DNA of 64,000 nucleotides. Origin: Symbiodinium microadriaticum. Its lineage: Eukaryota > Sar > Dinophyceae > Suessiales > Symbiodiniaceae. The position numbers were made by a program, and so were the translations under genes. This document shows positions 1-12,091 of the stretch, one piece after another (the stretch's first letter is position 1; every line of letters begins with the position of its first letter). The DNA lies in NCBI GenBank assembly GCA_001939145.1, contig LSRX01000489.1:37804-101803 (forward strand), given 5' to 3'. The notes beneath the pieces were generated by a model. That model saw only the letters and a program-made list of their open reading frames with translations. It was not told the origin of the DNA and did no database searches.

Positions 1-1030
1 CGTTAGCAATGCCTTGCCGTAACAGTTGTGTGCAGCGAAGAGAAGAAGTTGGAGGCGTAAGTTAAGGGGTCGCGACTGGCAAGCAGCTGGTACATGTGAT
101 GGCCGTGCCGTGAAGATGTCGCAATTGATGCAGGAAGTGCGACGCCAGGACCGTCTGCACTCAGGGAGATTGCCCAAAGTCTGGGGCCACGGGCCTAAGG
201 ACGAGAGCAGCGCGACATGACTTGCGTGGCAGAAGCTGATGCGCAAACTCGACCTGACAGGTGTTCATGTAGAGCATTGCCGGCTCACTGGATCAGTTGC
301 TGCGAGATTAAGTGGCTTTATTAGAGAAGCTTCTCAAAGTTGCATTCTTGACCATGCCGATACGACATTGCAAGACCCCTGCAGCAGAATCTGCACGCAC
401 CGAAAAAGTCGCCGACACGTGCCGTTTGCCTGTGTCCCATCATGCTTGGTGGAACGCCTGGCGTGTCGGATCGGCGGCGACCCCTACTGCCTGTCCATGG
501 CAAAGATGGTATGTGGCCCGTCCGAACCGAGGTACTTACTAGCCTGGAGATTGCTTATTGGGCCAGAGTAAGCCTGCTTACAGCACATGCCAGTGCTAAT
601 TGAGGAGACGATAGCCGGGCCTGACTTGTCGTAGCGCGTAGTTCGATGCTCGACTCGACCGTATCAACAGCTCGAACTTCCCTGCAGCAGGGTATGAGCT
701 CTGAGGTTAAGAATACACATGATGCCGACAAATCGAGCGCAGTAGAGGCACGATGTTTTCCTCTGGCTGTGAAGAGCCGTGTTTTGATGCGCTGCAGAGC
801 TGAGATAGCGCATGCCACCTGAACACTACACCGGTGCTGCAAAGAGTGCCCTGGCTCTGGCGATCGAATGCAGTACAGGGCTTAGGATAGAAGGTGTGAG
901 GTCGTCGGTCTGCGAAATCGAGGTGCGCAGCAAAGCTTTTCCTAGCAGGCTGTGGTTTTTGGGGTGAGCTTGTGGGGCTTCCAGGTCAGCCACCGGCCTC
1001 GCCATCCTCCTCCTCTGGAGGGCACCAGGG
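1..1030. other. Spacer, no confident gene
   Basis: Mixed-composition DNA with short overlapping ORFs on both strands (longest about 110 codons at 239-571). None shows a recognisable motif or a convincing splice-bounded exon. I see no RNA gene or regulatory site that I can support. Confidence 0.5.
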
Positions 1031-1066
1031 CCACCACCACCACCACCACCACCACCACCACCACCA
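1031..1066. repeat. (CCA)n microsatellite
   Basis: Twelve perfect CCA units. The poly-histidine, poly-threonine and poly-tryptophan runs in overlapping ORFs come from this repeat. 1067-1990 holds no gene I can support. Confidence 0.95.
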
Positions 1067-1998
1067 TCCGCGGGGAGCCCGGCAGACTCGAAATCGGAGG
1101 CGGATCTGCTGAGACATCATTGTTATTCTTTTCTTCAGTGTCGCAATTGTAGTTCTCAGCATTGGTGCTTCAAGCATACTGCATCTGGCTATGCTGGAAA
1201 GACGACACCTTTGAGAGGCACCTTCAATTCGACAGGTCCATCCATTCTTGCAAGCCTCCGGCGAGAGAGACACGTCACCGTTCAATTCGAGTAGTCGAGC
1301 AGTCAGATGGGACAGTCCGATCCAGCTTCGTGTCCCCACCTCAATCCATCACCACGATTGTGTGGGTAAAGCCGCTTGATGCCATCCGCAATGTCCTTGA
1401 GGCCCAGCCACGATCATTCTGCACAATCCGCAGGCCATGATGGATGGGCAAATGAAGGGAGCAAGGTAGGAAGGCTTCACGGAGTAGAGTCGGCAGCATT
1501 GAGCTTATGGGTTGACTGGACTCAGTGTTTAGGTCTGTTTAGTATCGCGTTCTGTACTCAGGGGCTGGCCGACATCATGGCAATGAACAAAAACCTGAAG
1601 GTCGTCGCTGGACTTGCATTTATGAGACGACATGTGAAGCTTATTCCGAGATGTCAATGAGGGTTGGTCTGGTCTCGGAATTCGTATCGTTCTGGTTTTC
1701 GAGTCTTGGTGCAAAGATGCGCAGTCCAAAGTCCACCGAGCAGCACTGAAGGTCGGAGGATTCGTTATAGTCCGTGTCTGGTAGGGCCTTCAATGACATG
1801 TGCCCCCATTGGGACCCCCTAAGGGCTAAGCGACACATGAGTCGCTTGCCTGCTTCGAGGTCGTGGGCACGACCGCCACAGACCGAGCGGAGGCAGATGA
1901 AACTTGCCGGTGTAACAGCACGGGCGTCGGTACCATCACCATACCAGCACCCAGCACAAGCACCAGTCAATCATCATTGTGGACACGGTCGTTATCAT

Positions 1999-2261
1999 CA
2001 TTAAGATCACCGTCATCATCGTCGTCGTCGTCATCATAACCATCATATCATAGTCGTCATCGTCACCAGCATCATCGTCATCATAATCGTCATCATCATC
2101 ATCATTATCATCATCAGCAGCAGCATCATCATTCATCAACATCCTCCTCCTACTCTTGGTCATTCTCATTGGGGGTGGTGGTAGCAGTGGTACAGTCGCA
2201 GCAGTCGCAGTATTCGCACTGGCAGCAGCAACAGGATTGGTTGTGGTGGTGGTGGTGCTGC

Positions 2262-2292
<31 letters not shown>

Positions 2293-2296
2293 TGTG

Positions 2297-2334
<38 letters not shown>

Positions 2335-2640
2335 AGTAGTAGTAGTAGTAGTNNNNNNNNNNNNNNNNNNNNNNNNNNNNNNNNNNNNNNNNNNNNNNNN
2401 NNNNNNNNNNNNNNNNNNNNNNNNNNNNNNNNNNNNNNNNNNNNNNNNNNNNNNNNNNNNNNNNNNNNNNNNNNNNNNNNNNNNNNNNNNNNNNNNNNNN
2501 NNNNNNNNNNNNNNNNNNNNNNNNNNNNNNNNNNNNNNNNNAGGAGGAGGAGGAGGAGGAGGAGGAGTAGTAGTAGTAGTAGTGGTGGTAGAACAAGAAG
2601 AAGCAGCAGCAGCAGCAGTAGCAGCAGTGGTAGTCAGCAT
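1999..2640. repeat. Gapped compound trinucleotide tract
   Basis: Imperfect ATC/GTC repeats (about 1999-2160) pass into GGT, GTC and GTA arrays up to 2352. A 189-base run of N (2353-2541) follows, then AGG, TAG and GCA arrays to about 2640. The N run is a sizing gap inside the repeat. The ORFs that cross it are made of repeats and N codons and are not genes. Confidence 0.95.
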
Positions 2641-3719
2641 TTTTCGTGTTAGTAATGGCTGCCCCAGTTGCTGCTTCAGGAATTGCAGTTCAATGCAACC
2701 CTTAAACATGCATAGAAACGGCGGCTTTCTGGCTTGAGGCGACAAGCACTTGCAGTCGCAATGTGCAACCATGCATCCAACGCTGTTGCCTGGCTTGGAT
2801 TTAGGATTTTAGGGTAATCTTGGCTGACACCTTGACTGTTAAGCTGATGATTCAGTTTTTGATGGAGTCAGCTTAGGCGGAGTAAGTGCCGCTAGTGAAC
2901 CATCGAGAAGTAAAGGATGGCGCTTACAGAAAAGTGGCGTCCGATCTGTTGTGAGTTACAGTTATGTGTTATTCTGCTTTTGGTTTGAGGCTGATCTGGA
3001 AGTGGGGATCTGCAAAGTTTCGGGGATCTTTGTCAGCTCTTGTGGCTTTTGGGACTAAGGGTGCTTGTTAAAGGCGGGGAAGATTGGGGTGGGGCTGTGG
3101 GATTGAAGTCTGAGCGAGATTTCTGCTCGCTGCACTCCTGCTATCCCAAACCCTTCACTTCTTCCTCCCAAGATCTGCACCTTAATCGTCCCTAAGCCCC
3201 AGTGGAAGCCAGTGGCTCTTCCTGACAGGCTCTCAGCCGCACCCCCGGCGCCAGGGAAGGAGGTGAAGGCGAGTCGACAGCATGCGGGGCAGTTGATTTT
3301 ATGCCCCGGGAACAGGACCAGAAGGTTTCTCAGCGGCTACAGGGTCCTGCAGTATCACTGCGAGGCAAGACGACACTGTCGTGGTTTAGCCATTAAGTCG
3401 TCATGGTTGAGGGTTCAGGGAGAATGAGCAAAGATGACGAAAGCTCAAACCCTGTCTTGAGACTTGCTAGGATTCAAAGAGAAGCTGCAAAATGACCGGA
3501 GTGTTGCTAAGCAAGTGGACACGTACTGTACTGAGCCCCTCATAACCGCAGAATACAGTCTTGGGCGCACATTAAGGCTCAAGATATGGCCAAACCCTAA
3601 CCGCTGGAATCCAACATTCGACATAATTGTTTAACAGTTCTTGAACTTAGCAGTCTTTTACCCGAAGCCCCATACCTGCAATCACCCGCAAACTATTCTA
3701 GCCTTCAAGAATGCTTTCG
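2641..3719. other. Spacer, no confident gene
   Basis: Non-repetitive DNA. A 71-codon ORF at 3212-3427 starts with ATG but has no recognisable motif. Nothing else can be supported. Confidence 0.45.
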
Positions 3720-3724
3720 CACCT

Positions 3725-3835
3725 GACCCCTAAACCCTAAACCCCTATACCCCAAAACCCTTAACCGCAAATCCCTAAACCCCAAAAGCCCTAAACCCTA
3801 AACCCCTAAACCCTAAACCCCTGAACCTTGAAGCC
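3725..3835. repeat. Telomere-like CCCTAAA tract
   Basis: A run of degenerate heptamers related to CCCTAAA, the telomere unit of dinoflagellates and plants, with frequent one-base changes and added C or A. It is interstitial and imperfect, so it is not a chromosome end. Similar tracts recur throughout the window. Confidence 0.9.
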
Positions 3836-4183
3836 TAGAACCCCTGAAAGGGCGCCTCTACGAAGCCTCCACGCAGCCGGCTGGAGCGGCTTCTGGAGTC
3901 TGCAGCGGAAATGGCCGAGCTGCGCGGTCCGCAAAAAAGGTGCCGTAGTTTTGGTTCTCGGTAGTGGTTTAAGGTAACTAATCAGTAGCATGATGGGTCT
4001 TAAGGTAATGAATCAGTAGTATGATGACGACTAGTGCTCGCATTAGCCATAGTTTTAGTGTTCTGAGTGCTATTGCTTTCGTTAGTGTAGTTGTTGCTGC
4101 ATTGCTACCGGTACTACTGTTGATGTTGCTTTTCTTGCAGCGACGATGAGGACGTTCTTATTTCTATTTTTATGATAATTATT

Positions 4184-4301
4184 ATTACTGTAGTCGTCCT
4201 CGCCCTTCTCGATTCCCCAACCCGAGATGGGTAGCTCTCTATATTACTGTGGTCGTCCTCGCCCTTCTCGATTCCCCAACCCGAGATGGGTAGCTCTCTA
4301 T
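4184..4301. repeat. 59-bp tandem duplication
   Basis: Two copies of a 59-bp unit lie head to tail (4184-4242 and 4243-4301) and differ at one base (TAG against TGG near the start). The unit is of ordinary complexity, so this is a recent local duplication and not a microsatellite. Confidence 0.9.
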
Positions 4302-4743
4302 ATTAGCGTCCCTTTCTAGGTCCCGAAAATATTATGGCAACCTTGTACAAAGGACCCTGCCAGGGACCCTAATGCAGAGAACTAAACATATCCGAATCCC
4401 TCCACCAAGGTCCTCCACGCCGATGCTTGCGCAGGCATTGCGACTCCTGGCTCCCGTGGCGGCCCCACTGGGCGATTGGGTCCTCGTGATCGGCCGAGGC
4501 GAGCATCCTGCAGCCGAGAGACAAGTCTCCACAAGCAAAGCCGACAAGCCCACTAAACCCTAAATGCTAAACGAGAAACTCTAAACCCTAATGTTGCGAT
4601 TGCTCCGAGCTCGAAGCCTCAAATCTAACGTTCTACCGTGTCGTGTCGACTTCAGCCTTGTCGGCAAAGTCTGGAGGTCCCAAGAAGCCCAAACCCACTC
4701 CAGGGCTGAGACTCGAAACCCTAGACTCATTTTCCTGGCCCAG

Positions 4744-7700
4744 GATACATCACGGCCTTTACCTGGCTATACTCGAAGCTTGTGCCCAAATGAGTGCAGG
4801 AAATGCTCCAGAGCGCATTGCAGGGCTGTGGCAGGTCATGTAAACCCTAAACCCTAAACCCTTATCCGGCAGCCCGAATCCGAGCTGAGGGTGTGCAGCA
4901 AGACGCCTTACGAGCTCCAAGCTGCCACGGGCCTGGCAGACTCCTTAGCTTCGTCTTTCAAGGCGTTGCGAGCCCCGGTTCAAGACCGTCGGGGAAATGG
5001 TACCCAAAAAAGTGCAAGATCTCAGTTTTGAGGTCTTGTGCTTCTTTGGTGGTACCTTCGTGGCGCTCTTCGCTGCTGTGGAGGCATTCGGGCAGTGTCA
5101 CTCTTCAGCGCAAGCGGGGCACACAAAAGCCCTAAATCTGAAGTCGTAAGCCCAAAGCACCCAAGACAGGCGAAGACCGGGCCTCTAACTTCAAGTCCAA
5201 GAAAACATAATATAAGTGGATTATTTACAACATATACAGTATATTATATACCATACGTAGAATATGGTACGACGCATTAAAAAAGGCAACTTTTTAATTA
5301 ACGACCGTAGTTTTTTGCACAACCGCTTTTTATTTGAAATTATATAGTCGTTTATATCATATAATACAATCAAACATACCATAATATGATATATATATAT
5401 ATATATATCATGTGTCGAGTTTGGCAGGCTTGGGTGCACATGAATCATTTGTTGTCGTTCATCCTGCCTTTTGGTTCAAGCTTTAGCAGTTGAGCCAAAA
5501 AGGCAGATTTGTTTGCCCACCCGCCCTCCCTGAGACGCTCCCCGGTGGGGCAATCCTCTCTTTTGGGTGTGGCAGCGAGAGTAGAACTCGACTGCATCCG
5601 GTAGGGTGTCTGAGCCGTGGTAGGCTCTTGGCAATACCGGAACCCCGGGAGGTTGACCCGGGGTATCCGGCCGAATGCCAGACCGGATGTGTTACCAAAG
5701 CACTTCCTGTGAGATGTGCCCAGGTTGTACAGAGACTAAGGCGGAGCACTTCGAAGTGAAAAAGAAGTGTGGAGCGAATGCAGTAGCCTAGTGATGCGAC
5801 TAACGAATGATGTATAATATAACATTATATGATATAACATGATATAACACAACATCAGCTGACATATTATGTTGTACTGCATTTGGACATAAGACCGTAT
5901 GTTGAAGTCGCCAAAGCCCTGCTCATGACTGGAGCCTGGCCAGGCTTTCCGGAAGATGGGCTTCCAGCGCCTGCAAGGGGAAGTGCAGTGCCCTGGCTAA
6001 ACTTTCTTGGGTTTAGGGCTTTAGGGACTAGGTTTTTTTGGGTTTGGGTTAAGGGTTTAGTGTTTTAGGGTTCCGGGTTTACGAGCCCAATCTATCAAAC
6101 CCTCTACACCCAAACCCCGAAGGTCACTCCGAGCGTCGATATGCATGTAATTGCCGCATCAGGGTTGAGTGTCTTTCCCTTTGGTGGGTGATCCTCAAGC
6201 TGCCACACTTCTGCTGTGCTGAATGCGGGGGAGCAGCAAGGCGTTTGAACGAAGCAACCAGTGCCGACAAGCTGAAGACCCACCAAAGCTCACAAACTAT
6301 GTTGGCAAGTATGTGCATGTTTGGATGGGCTAAGGGAGTACATTAGCGTGGTATGAAGGAATCAGAAAGTTATGTAGCACAACTTTTGCCTGTAACGTGG
6401 CCACGCATAGCTCGTACAACATTACCAAGACTCCTGTGAAATGATACTACGTCATGTCTCACCATGACATGATGTGCCTCGATACAGCCTGGTGTCAGGC
6501 CATATTGCTTGTCGCAACCAGTACAAAGACATTGCTCTCTCCTTTTCTATTTCTCTTGTTTGATTGCATCCGTATCTGCACGTAGACGCTCATCTATTCG
6601 TTTATGTTGGCTTGTAAATATGATTGTGCTCATGGTTGCTCCGACCCGTATTTCCAGATACCTCATCGACCAAGCCGCCTTGGTGGAAGCTGCCTCTGCG
6701 GCGGATGACTTGAAGGACGTGATTTCGTTCAATGGTCAGGATGTAAGGCCCTAGACCTTCAAGCCCAACTCCGAAATCCTACGATCTCCTAAACCCTACA
6801 CCCTAAACCCCCCTCAAAGTTTCACAAGACCCTTATGGCGATGGGGTGTTAGTACGATTACTCTTGCTGCTAATCCCAGTCCGAGCCACCTCTAATCAGG
6901 ATTCGTCGGCTTCTTCTCATAACCGTGTTCAGAGGACTCGTCTTGTTAAGGATGTTGCTGTTCATTATGTTGTTGTCGCAATATTCGGAATGATTGTTGT
7001 TGTTCTCTGGACGCACCTAAGCTGTTGTGGTTGCACTGCTAATATTCAAGACTATCAGTATCATATATATGTATATATACACACATACTAACTATCATTA
7101 TTAGTATTATTGTCCCACCTTTTTCAGATCTTTGGCCCGAGCAGGATGAGAATGCAGACGGCATTGCCGACGTTGACCAGCGGCTTGCTACCGCTAGATT
7201 TTGTGGCTGCTGGTTTAGGGTTTAGGGAGAGTTCCGTGAAAGCCTATGTGCGGCAGTAGAAATGCACCGAGAAAGTGAGCGATAGCGAGAGAAGGCGAAC
7301 AGGCGTGCGAGTGAGGCGCGGCAGAAGCAGCTACAGAAGGAGCAGCCGGAGAAGCAAGCAAGAAGAGAGTAGCAGTAGCAGTAGCAGGAGCAGAAGGAGC
7401 AGCCGGAGAAGCAAGCAAGAAGAGAGGACGACATAGACGAGGGATGCGAAAGGGAAGAGGCCGTAAATGCCAGACCGGAAAGAAGAAGAGGAGGAAGAAG
7501 AAGCAGACTAAGACCACGAGGAAGAAGGGGCAGAGGACAGGTATAGTAGCACCAGAAAATCCTCCACTGTATGATGGGGGCGAACCGCGCCAAGTGGTAT
7601 GAAGCATCAGGCATGAAGTGAGACACTAGGGGTGTTCCGTTTTTGCAGCCCCGACTCGGGTAGGATAATTATGGCACGGGCCATTCCGAGGATGGACGCG

Positions 7701-8405
7701 AGGCAGCTGTTGCGCCAGAAGCTGCGTGCCCTGGTTTGAGTCGGAGAAGTCTCTCTATTGGTTGTATCCCTGCTTGAGCACGGAGATAGTCGTGTATGCG
7801 AACATACGCGTGTGTCTAGGCAAATGTTCTGCACGCATGTATGATTGCATACATGCATGCACAAAAACTCACAGTACCTGAGTGACCGACAGGCGGGTAG
7901 CCAGATACATACCGTAGAGGAAGGTGTTGTACCAAGTTCTAGCCGACATAGGAAGACACAAATCACACTTGCGATACAGTATTATACCATTCCATAGGAT
8001 AGAATCACATGCCTCGACTGGATACAACCAAGCCAACGAAAGTGCAAGGTAACGTAATGGTGTTCCAGAAGATCGTGTAAAGTATACTGCGGATTTTTGC
8101 CGAACGTCGACCAGTCCAGCTGTCGCTTGTTGCCAGATGTTGCCATGATGAGCATCCAGGACCCACAGAGGCCTGGAAGTAGTGCTGCCTGTGAGTTGTG
8201 ATTGGAGGGTACCTGCTTCAGTGTCCTATAGCACCCAACCCCGTAACCCTCTAACAAAGTAGCCTTAGAGTACCCTCCATAGTGTCCTATCCTATTCCTT
8301 TATCGTTTACGAAGCCGTCGGGGCAGGCTCGAAGCTGCGGTCTCCTCCCTTTACGCCGCCTGCTTGGGGGCTCTGGCTACCCTGAAGCTCGAGTTTGCCC
8401 AGACG
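4744..8405 (+). CDS. Multi-exon membrane protein, uncharacterised algal family
   Basis: Gene assembled from small exons; ends are partly uncertain. Supported pieces: 4744-4834, 4903-4962, 5033 to about 5092, 6658-6739, 7128 to about 7199, 8137-8170 and 8327 to about 8405. The first three join in phase. The third encodes a hydrophobic segment (CFFGGTFVALFAAVEAF). The exon at 7128 carries a Ca-loop-like acidic stretch (DENADGIADVD). The last two join across a GC-AG intron, completing an Arg codon (QDPQ-R-LEAAV), and continue into a helix with YAACLGALATLKLEFAQ. This order (membrane segment, acidic DxNxDGxxD stretch, DPxR, then a helix like YLGVLATLKLQFA) matches a family of uncharacterised multi-pass proteins that I recall from dinoflagellates and other algae; that match is from memory. 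Intron 4835-4902 contains CCCTAAA repeats. An upstream open stretch at about 4410-4540 may be an earlier exon. Function unknown. The 3' end may be the exon at 10578-10767. Confidence 0.6.
5241..5409. repeat. AT-rich stretch with (AT)n
   Basis: Low-GC DNA ending in about ten AT dinucleotides (about 5390-5409). It lies in the large intron between the 5033 and 6658 exons of the membrane-protein gene, if that model is right. Confidence 0.85.
5464..5506. other. Inverted repeat resembling spliced-leader 3' end
   Basis: Arms 5464-5479 and 5490-5506 are inverted copies separated by 10 bases; one T is inserted and one position differs (T/C). The right arm read on the - strand has GCCTTTTTGGCTCAA, matching the 3' part of the dinoflagellate spliced leader (GCCATTTTGGCTCAA) at 14 of 15 positions. 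The left arm read on the + strand matches it less well. No splice donor or complete leader follows, so it is not an SL RNA gene. It could be a relic of reinserted trans-spliced cDNA, or chance. Confidence 0.35.
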
Positions 8406-8852
8406 GCGGGGAAGGGGGGGGGGGGGAAGACCCTGTCCTGCTGAGTTCGAAGCCTTCGCCGGTAGGTTCTGATCAATGGAAGGATTTAGGTTTGCTTCAG
8501 TCCTAAGCCGGCATGATCCGAGTTCAGTTGTAACCAGCCTATCAGACTGTGGAGAACCAAGCGTGGCTTGCTTTCCGAACCGGAGGGCACTCCTGAGAAT
8601 GTCGGAATGTCGGGGGCTCCCGAAGATGCTCGAATGGGATAGTCGCTTTTCGGGATGAGTCGCTCGATAGGTTGCGTACGCCCTGGCTTTTGCAGAGATG
8701 CTGTGACTTGTCTGAAGCGACCCCTGGGACCCGTCTTCTCATGGAGTTTGCACCATTCAATGCCAGTATTGTCGCGCCTATTGTAATTTTCAGTGTCATT
8801 CTGAGTATTGATAATATTATATTATAGCGATTATTGGCAAAGACGAATTGGT

Positions 8853-8907
8853 ATCATCATCATTATTATTATTATTATTGTTATTATTATTATTATTATT
8901 GTTATCA
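8853..8907. repeat. (ATT)n microsatellite
   Basis: Interrupted ATT array with GTT variants, flanked by AT-rich DNA to about 8980. Confidence 0.9.
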
Positions 8908-9089
8908 AGCATCATTCTTGTGATTATCATGAGTATTATTCTGATTAATGTTGCTATGATTAGTATAGTTCTTCTTCACATATGTCGTGTTGGTTCATAA
9001 AGCCCCGAGGAAGCTTCCGGCGCTTCGGTTGCTGGCGCCGGCGCTCTGCTCTCTGCTGGGCCCGGGGTTGCAGCATTGGGCCCTTCGGC

Positions 9090-9290
9090 TTTGAGGGGTT
9101 TGGGTGTTTGGGTTTGGGGTGTGCTGTTTGGGGCTTTGGGTTTACTGTAAGGTAGGGGGGTTTTTTGGTATAGGGTTTAGGGTTAGGTGTTTGTGGTTTA
9201 AGGCTTAAGGTTTAGCGCCTAGTTAAAAGACCCCAAACGTGAGGGTTCAAGGTTGTAGCGTTTGGGGTTCAGGGTTTAAGACTTAAGGAT
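9090..9290. repeat. Telomere-like TTTAGGG tract
   Basis: Degenerate TTTAGGG-type heptamers with many GGTTT and GGGGTTT variants, on the strand opposite to the tract at 3725. Both orientations occur in the window, so these are not one eroded telomere. Confidence 0.85.
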
Positions 9291-9362
9291 GCCCCAGCTT
9301 CCCTCAAGCGGTCTGCAGGCAGAGGCTCTCAGTTTCTCTCGCAACGGCGCAGCTGTTGGTGT

Positions 9363-9967
9363 TGTGTTTTGGAGAGTGAGGTTGAGACCATCCTCGAGGT
9401 ACTGCTCAAGGCTGGGATGTCAGCGCATGATGTGCCAGTAGATCATCTTTGTGATGTCTTAGCCAAACGGGGGCCCTCAGTTCGTTTCTTTTACATGAAG
9501 TGCCTGGCATCACGGTGTACCTCGCACTGGGCAACACCCTAAAACCTATACCCTAAGCCGCGGGAAACACCACTTTTCCCAGCCAGTTGCTAGGCAGTCC
9601 TGATTCTAACCGTCTGGCTTGTGGCAAAAGCCCAGGGCGCAGTGCAGCTTGGCAAGAGGGTCCTAGGCCAGGCCAGGTCGAGTTCTCGACATCCGGCCCC
9701 TTGCATCAAACTATCTCCCGGCAGTCCGCAGACATGTGGTCCCGTGCGATCACTTTGGCTATCAAGCACTGGCAGGAGTCATCCCAGGTCCTACGCCTAA
9801 GCTTAACCCCTTGACCAAACTAAAAAGCCTTTGCGAGTCGTCTGGCGACTCTGCTTGAGGGCTAGTCCCAGTTCTTTGAAGGCATTGTTGCATCGCGAAG
9901 AGTCCTACATCTTCAAGAATGACAATGGAAGAGTCCCTGGGAATGAAGACAACCCATGGGCTCAGGT
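9363..9967 (+). CDS. Candidate exons, unrecognised
   Basis: Three splice-bounded open stretches on the + strand. About 9366-9540 reads a helical, amino-acid-rich segment (EVETILEVLLKAGMSAHDV). About 9690-9789 ends in CAG followed by a GT donor. About 9835-9967 includes EESYIFKNDNGRVPG and also ends CAG/GT. None matches a family I know. They lie between the membrane-protein exons and the terminal exon at 10578, so they could belong to the same gene or to a separate one. Frames and borders were chosen on composition and AG/GT context only. Confidence 0.3.
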
Positions 9968-10090
9968 ACGCTTGTCTCCGTGGTGGAACCATGTTCGGAG
10001 TTGCCTTTCTGAAGGCCCAGGGGACGATATTTCAATCGAGGCTTCGGGGGAAGCGACAGCAATTCGGTTTTACATGTGCCATGATCAGGT

Positions 10091-10091
10091 T

Positions 10092-10122
<31 letters not shown>

Positions 10123-10252
10123 CTATCGATCGATCGATCGATCGATCGATCTATCTATCTATCTATCTATCTATCCATATACACATACATCTCTCTCTCT
10201 CTTTTTCTCTCTCTCTCTCTCTCTGTCTCTCTTCATATATATATATATATAT
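10091..10252. repeat. Compound TATC/GATC/CT/AT microsatellite
   Basis: TATC repeats flank a central GATC block of about seven units, followed by CT repeats and a short AT run. GATC is self-complementary, so the core can fold on itself. Confidence 0.95.
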
Positions 10253-10577
10253 GTATGTATATAGTATGTATAGGGTCTCTTGAACAAATGCGAGTTTGGA
10301 GAGCCAGGTCTTTCCCTTGGTCTTCGAAGTTTTCTGTTATCTTGTTTCGCTTGACATCGCTTAACATCCTTGAGAGATCGGTATCTGCACGTTCAAAACG
10401 ACTGATGCGGTACCGAAGGTTTTGGGGTTTAGGATTTAGGGAACATCGTGCTTCTGTGCAGATTCTCGAAGAACGAGGTGTACTGCGGCGGCTGTGCAAC
10501 AAGCCGCCCCTTGTATGAAGCTTGCGTTCTTCGGAATCTGTGCTTCTGGCTCGAAAGCACAAGTGATCTTATCTCAG

Positions 10578-10767
10578 GTTTGATCCGCACGGCTCCTATT
10601 TAGATGAGATTGTTGGATTCTCCATGGCAGCCGCCTGGCTGAACCTGTCTATTTTCGGCATCAGCCATAGCCAGATTCACCGCTGGTGGAGCGTAGAACT
10701 TCTTTACCTGTATATCGGGTTTGTATCAGCTAGCGTAGTGAAAGGAAGGAAAGTAGTGCTAGAGTGA
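10578..10767 (+). CDS. Terminal exon of a membrane protein
   Basis: Acceptor CTCAG followed by G at 10578, then 62 codons ending at TGA 10765-10767. It begins FDPHGSYLDEIVGFSMAAAW, continues with a hydrophobic stretch (LNLSIFGIS) and another (LLYLYIGFVSASVV), and ends in a short basic tail. The DPxGSYxDE motif followed by two membrane-like segments resembles, from memory, the C-terminus of the algal membrane-protein family seen at 4744-8405, so this is probably the 3' exon of that gene. The exon just upstream is not resolved. The coding character is clear; the function is unknown. Confidence 0.6.
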
Positions 10768-12091
10768 GGGCTGCAGCCCGCAGATCGTCTTGATTCTCCA
10801 ACCTCATTCCTTACATCCTCGTGTGGGGAAACCTTTCAAGAGCAGGGTTTCTGTGGACTCAGGTCCCGAGGCGCTAGGGGTACGTGTAGTGTGGAGGAGG
10901 AGAAGTAGGGGACTGGGGGGTGGCCGCAGATTGGCGGCATTGGCGGCAGTGGGAGAGTCGTTGTCACTAGCCCTCCTGCTGTTCGACCTTCACAAACCGC
11001 GAAGCTAGAGGCCCCTACGAAGATTTCCAGAACTCTCCCACACACCCCCCTACAGGCCTCCAGAAGCCCATCAACCGGCAGAGGCATCAGAGGCCTCTGA
11101 AAGCCTTGGCAAGCTCATGCTCAGACCCAGAAGCCCCCTTTAGGATCTGACACAAAGTGAAAGCCATGCAGCTTGGAATCTAAGGCCTTAGGGTTCTATT
11201 GGCAGTTGAGCTCGGGATTCCTGGTGCCCTGGCCCATGAGCTGGCTCCCCGATGCAAGAGGAGGACTTTCAGTTGCTAGTTACTGGTGGTTTGTTGGATG
11301 TTTCTCGTGATCCTGCTGTGACCGCTGTGATCACTGACACGACTATTCCTTTTCCCTGTTGTCTTCATCGCGGTGTTCTTGATTGTTAACAGTTTCTTCT
11401 CTAATCTTGACGACAAAGAAGCTTGCTTGCAGCTCAGGCTTCTCTGGCCATTGACTGCGCTGGAGACATTTCTCGAGCTGCAAATTTCATGGCAATGAAG
11501 TGGTACTCCCTCCGAGAGAGTTCGCAGGAGGACAAGGAACGACAAGGACCAAAAGCAGCGCGCTGTAGAAACCGGCGCGCGGACTTCGCACTTGTCGAAA
11601 CACAGCCCGTGACCTGCAAATCAAGTTTTCCAGCCCACAAGCGGTGAGGTTTGCAGAGCATCTGTTGCAGCGAGCTGCGAGCATCTCGCTGTGAATTTGC
11701 CTCAGGGCAGGCTAAGTGTACGGCGTGGCAAGGTGGTTGGCGCATGATGCGTTTAAAGCCCAACATCGATCCTGTGCGATGCCAAAGACCTTGTCTCTGT
11801 TCTGTGCTCCTGTGTCTTCCCACTCCAGTCCATCCCACAAGTCGTGAAGCTCCCAAACTGTTGTGTGAAGGATCCTGCCGTGGCATCACGTCTGTCGATG
11901 TTGGAAGAGGCCGTGCAGCAATTCATAAGCATGTTAGGCTTGTACTGAGGCACCTGCGGCTCTTGCAAGGGATTCACTTTTGCCACTGTGGTTCTTGCTT
12001 TCTTGGTTCCTTTGTCCGAGGAATGAGGCTCGAAATCTCGCGGCCACACTGAAATTTCTTATGTAAGGCTAGTTCATCCCTGTTTGTGTGA
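10768..12091. other. Spacer upstream of the beta-propeller gene
   Basis: Overlapping ORFs on both strands (for example 11434-11889 - and 11651-12052 +) have no recognisable motif. I see no TATA-like element; dinoflagellate promoters are poorly defined. A TGA sits directly before the ATG at 12092. Confidence 0.45.

Noticed and set aside
1936-2772. 278-codon antisense ORF and its partners
   Set aside because: Made of trinucleotide repeat and N codons.
3725-3835. True telomere or chromosome end
   Set aside because: The heptamers are degenerate and occur in both orientations at many places across 64 kb.
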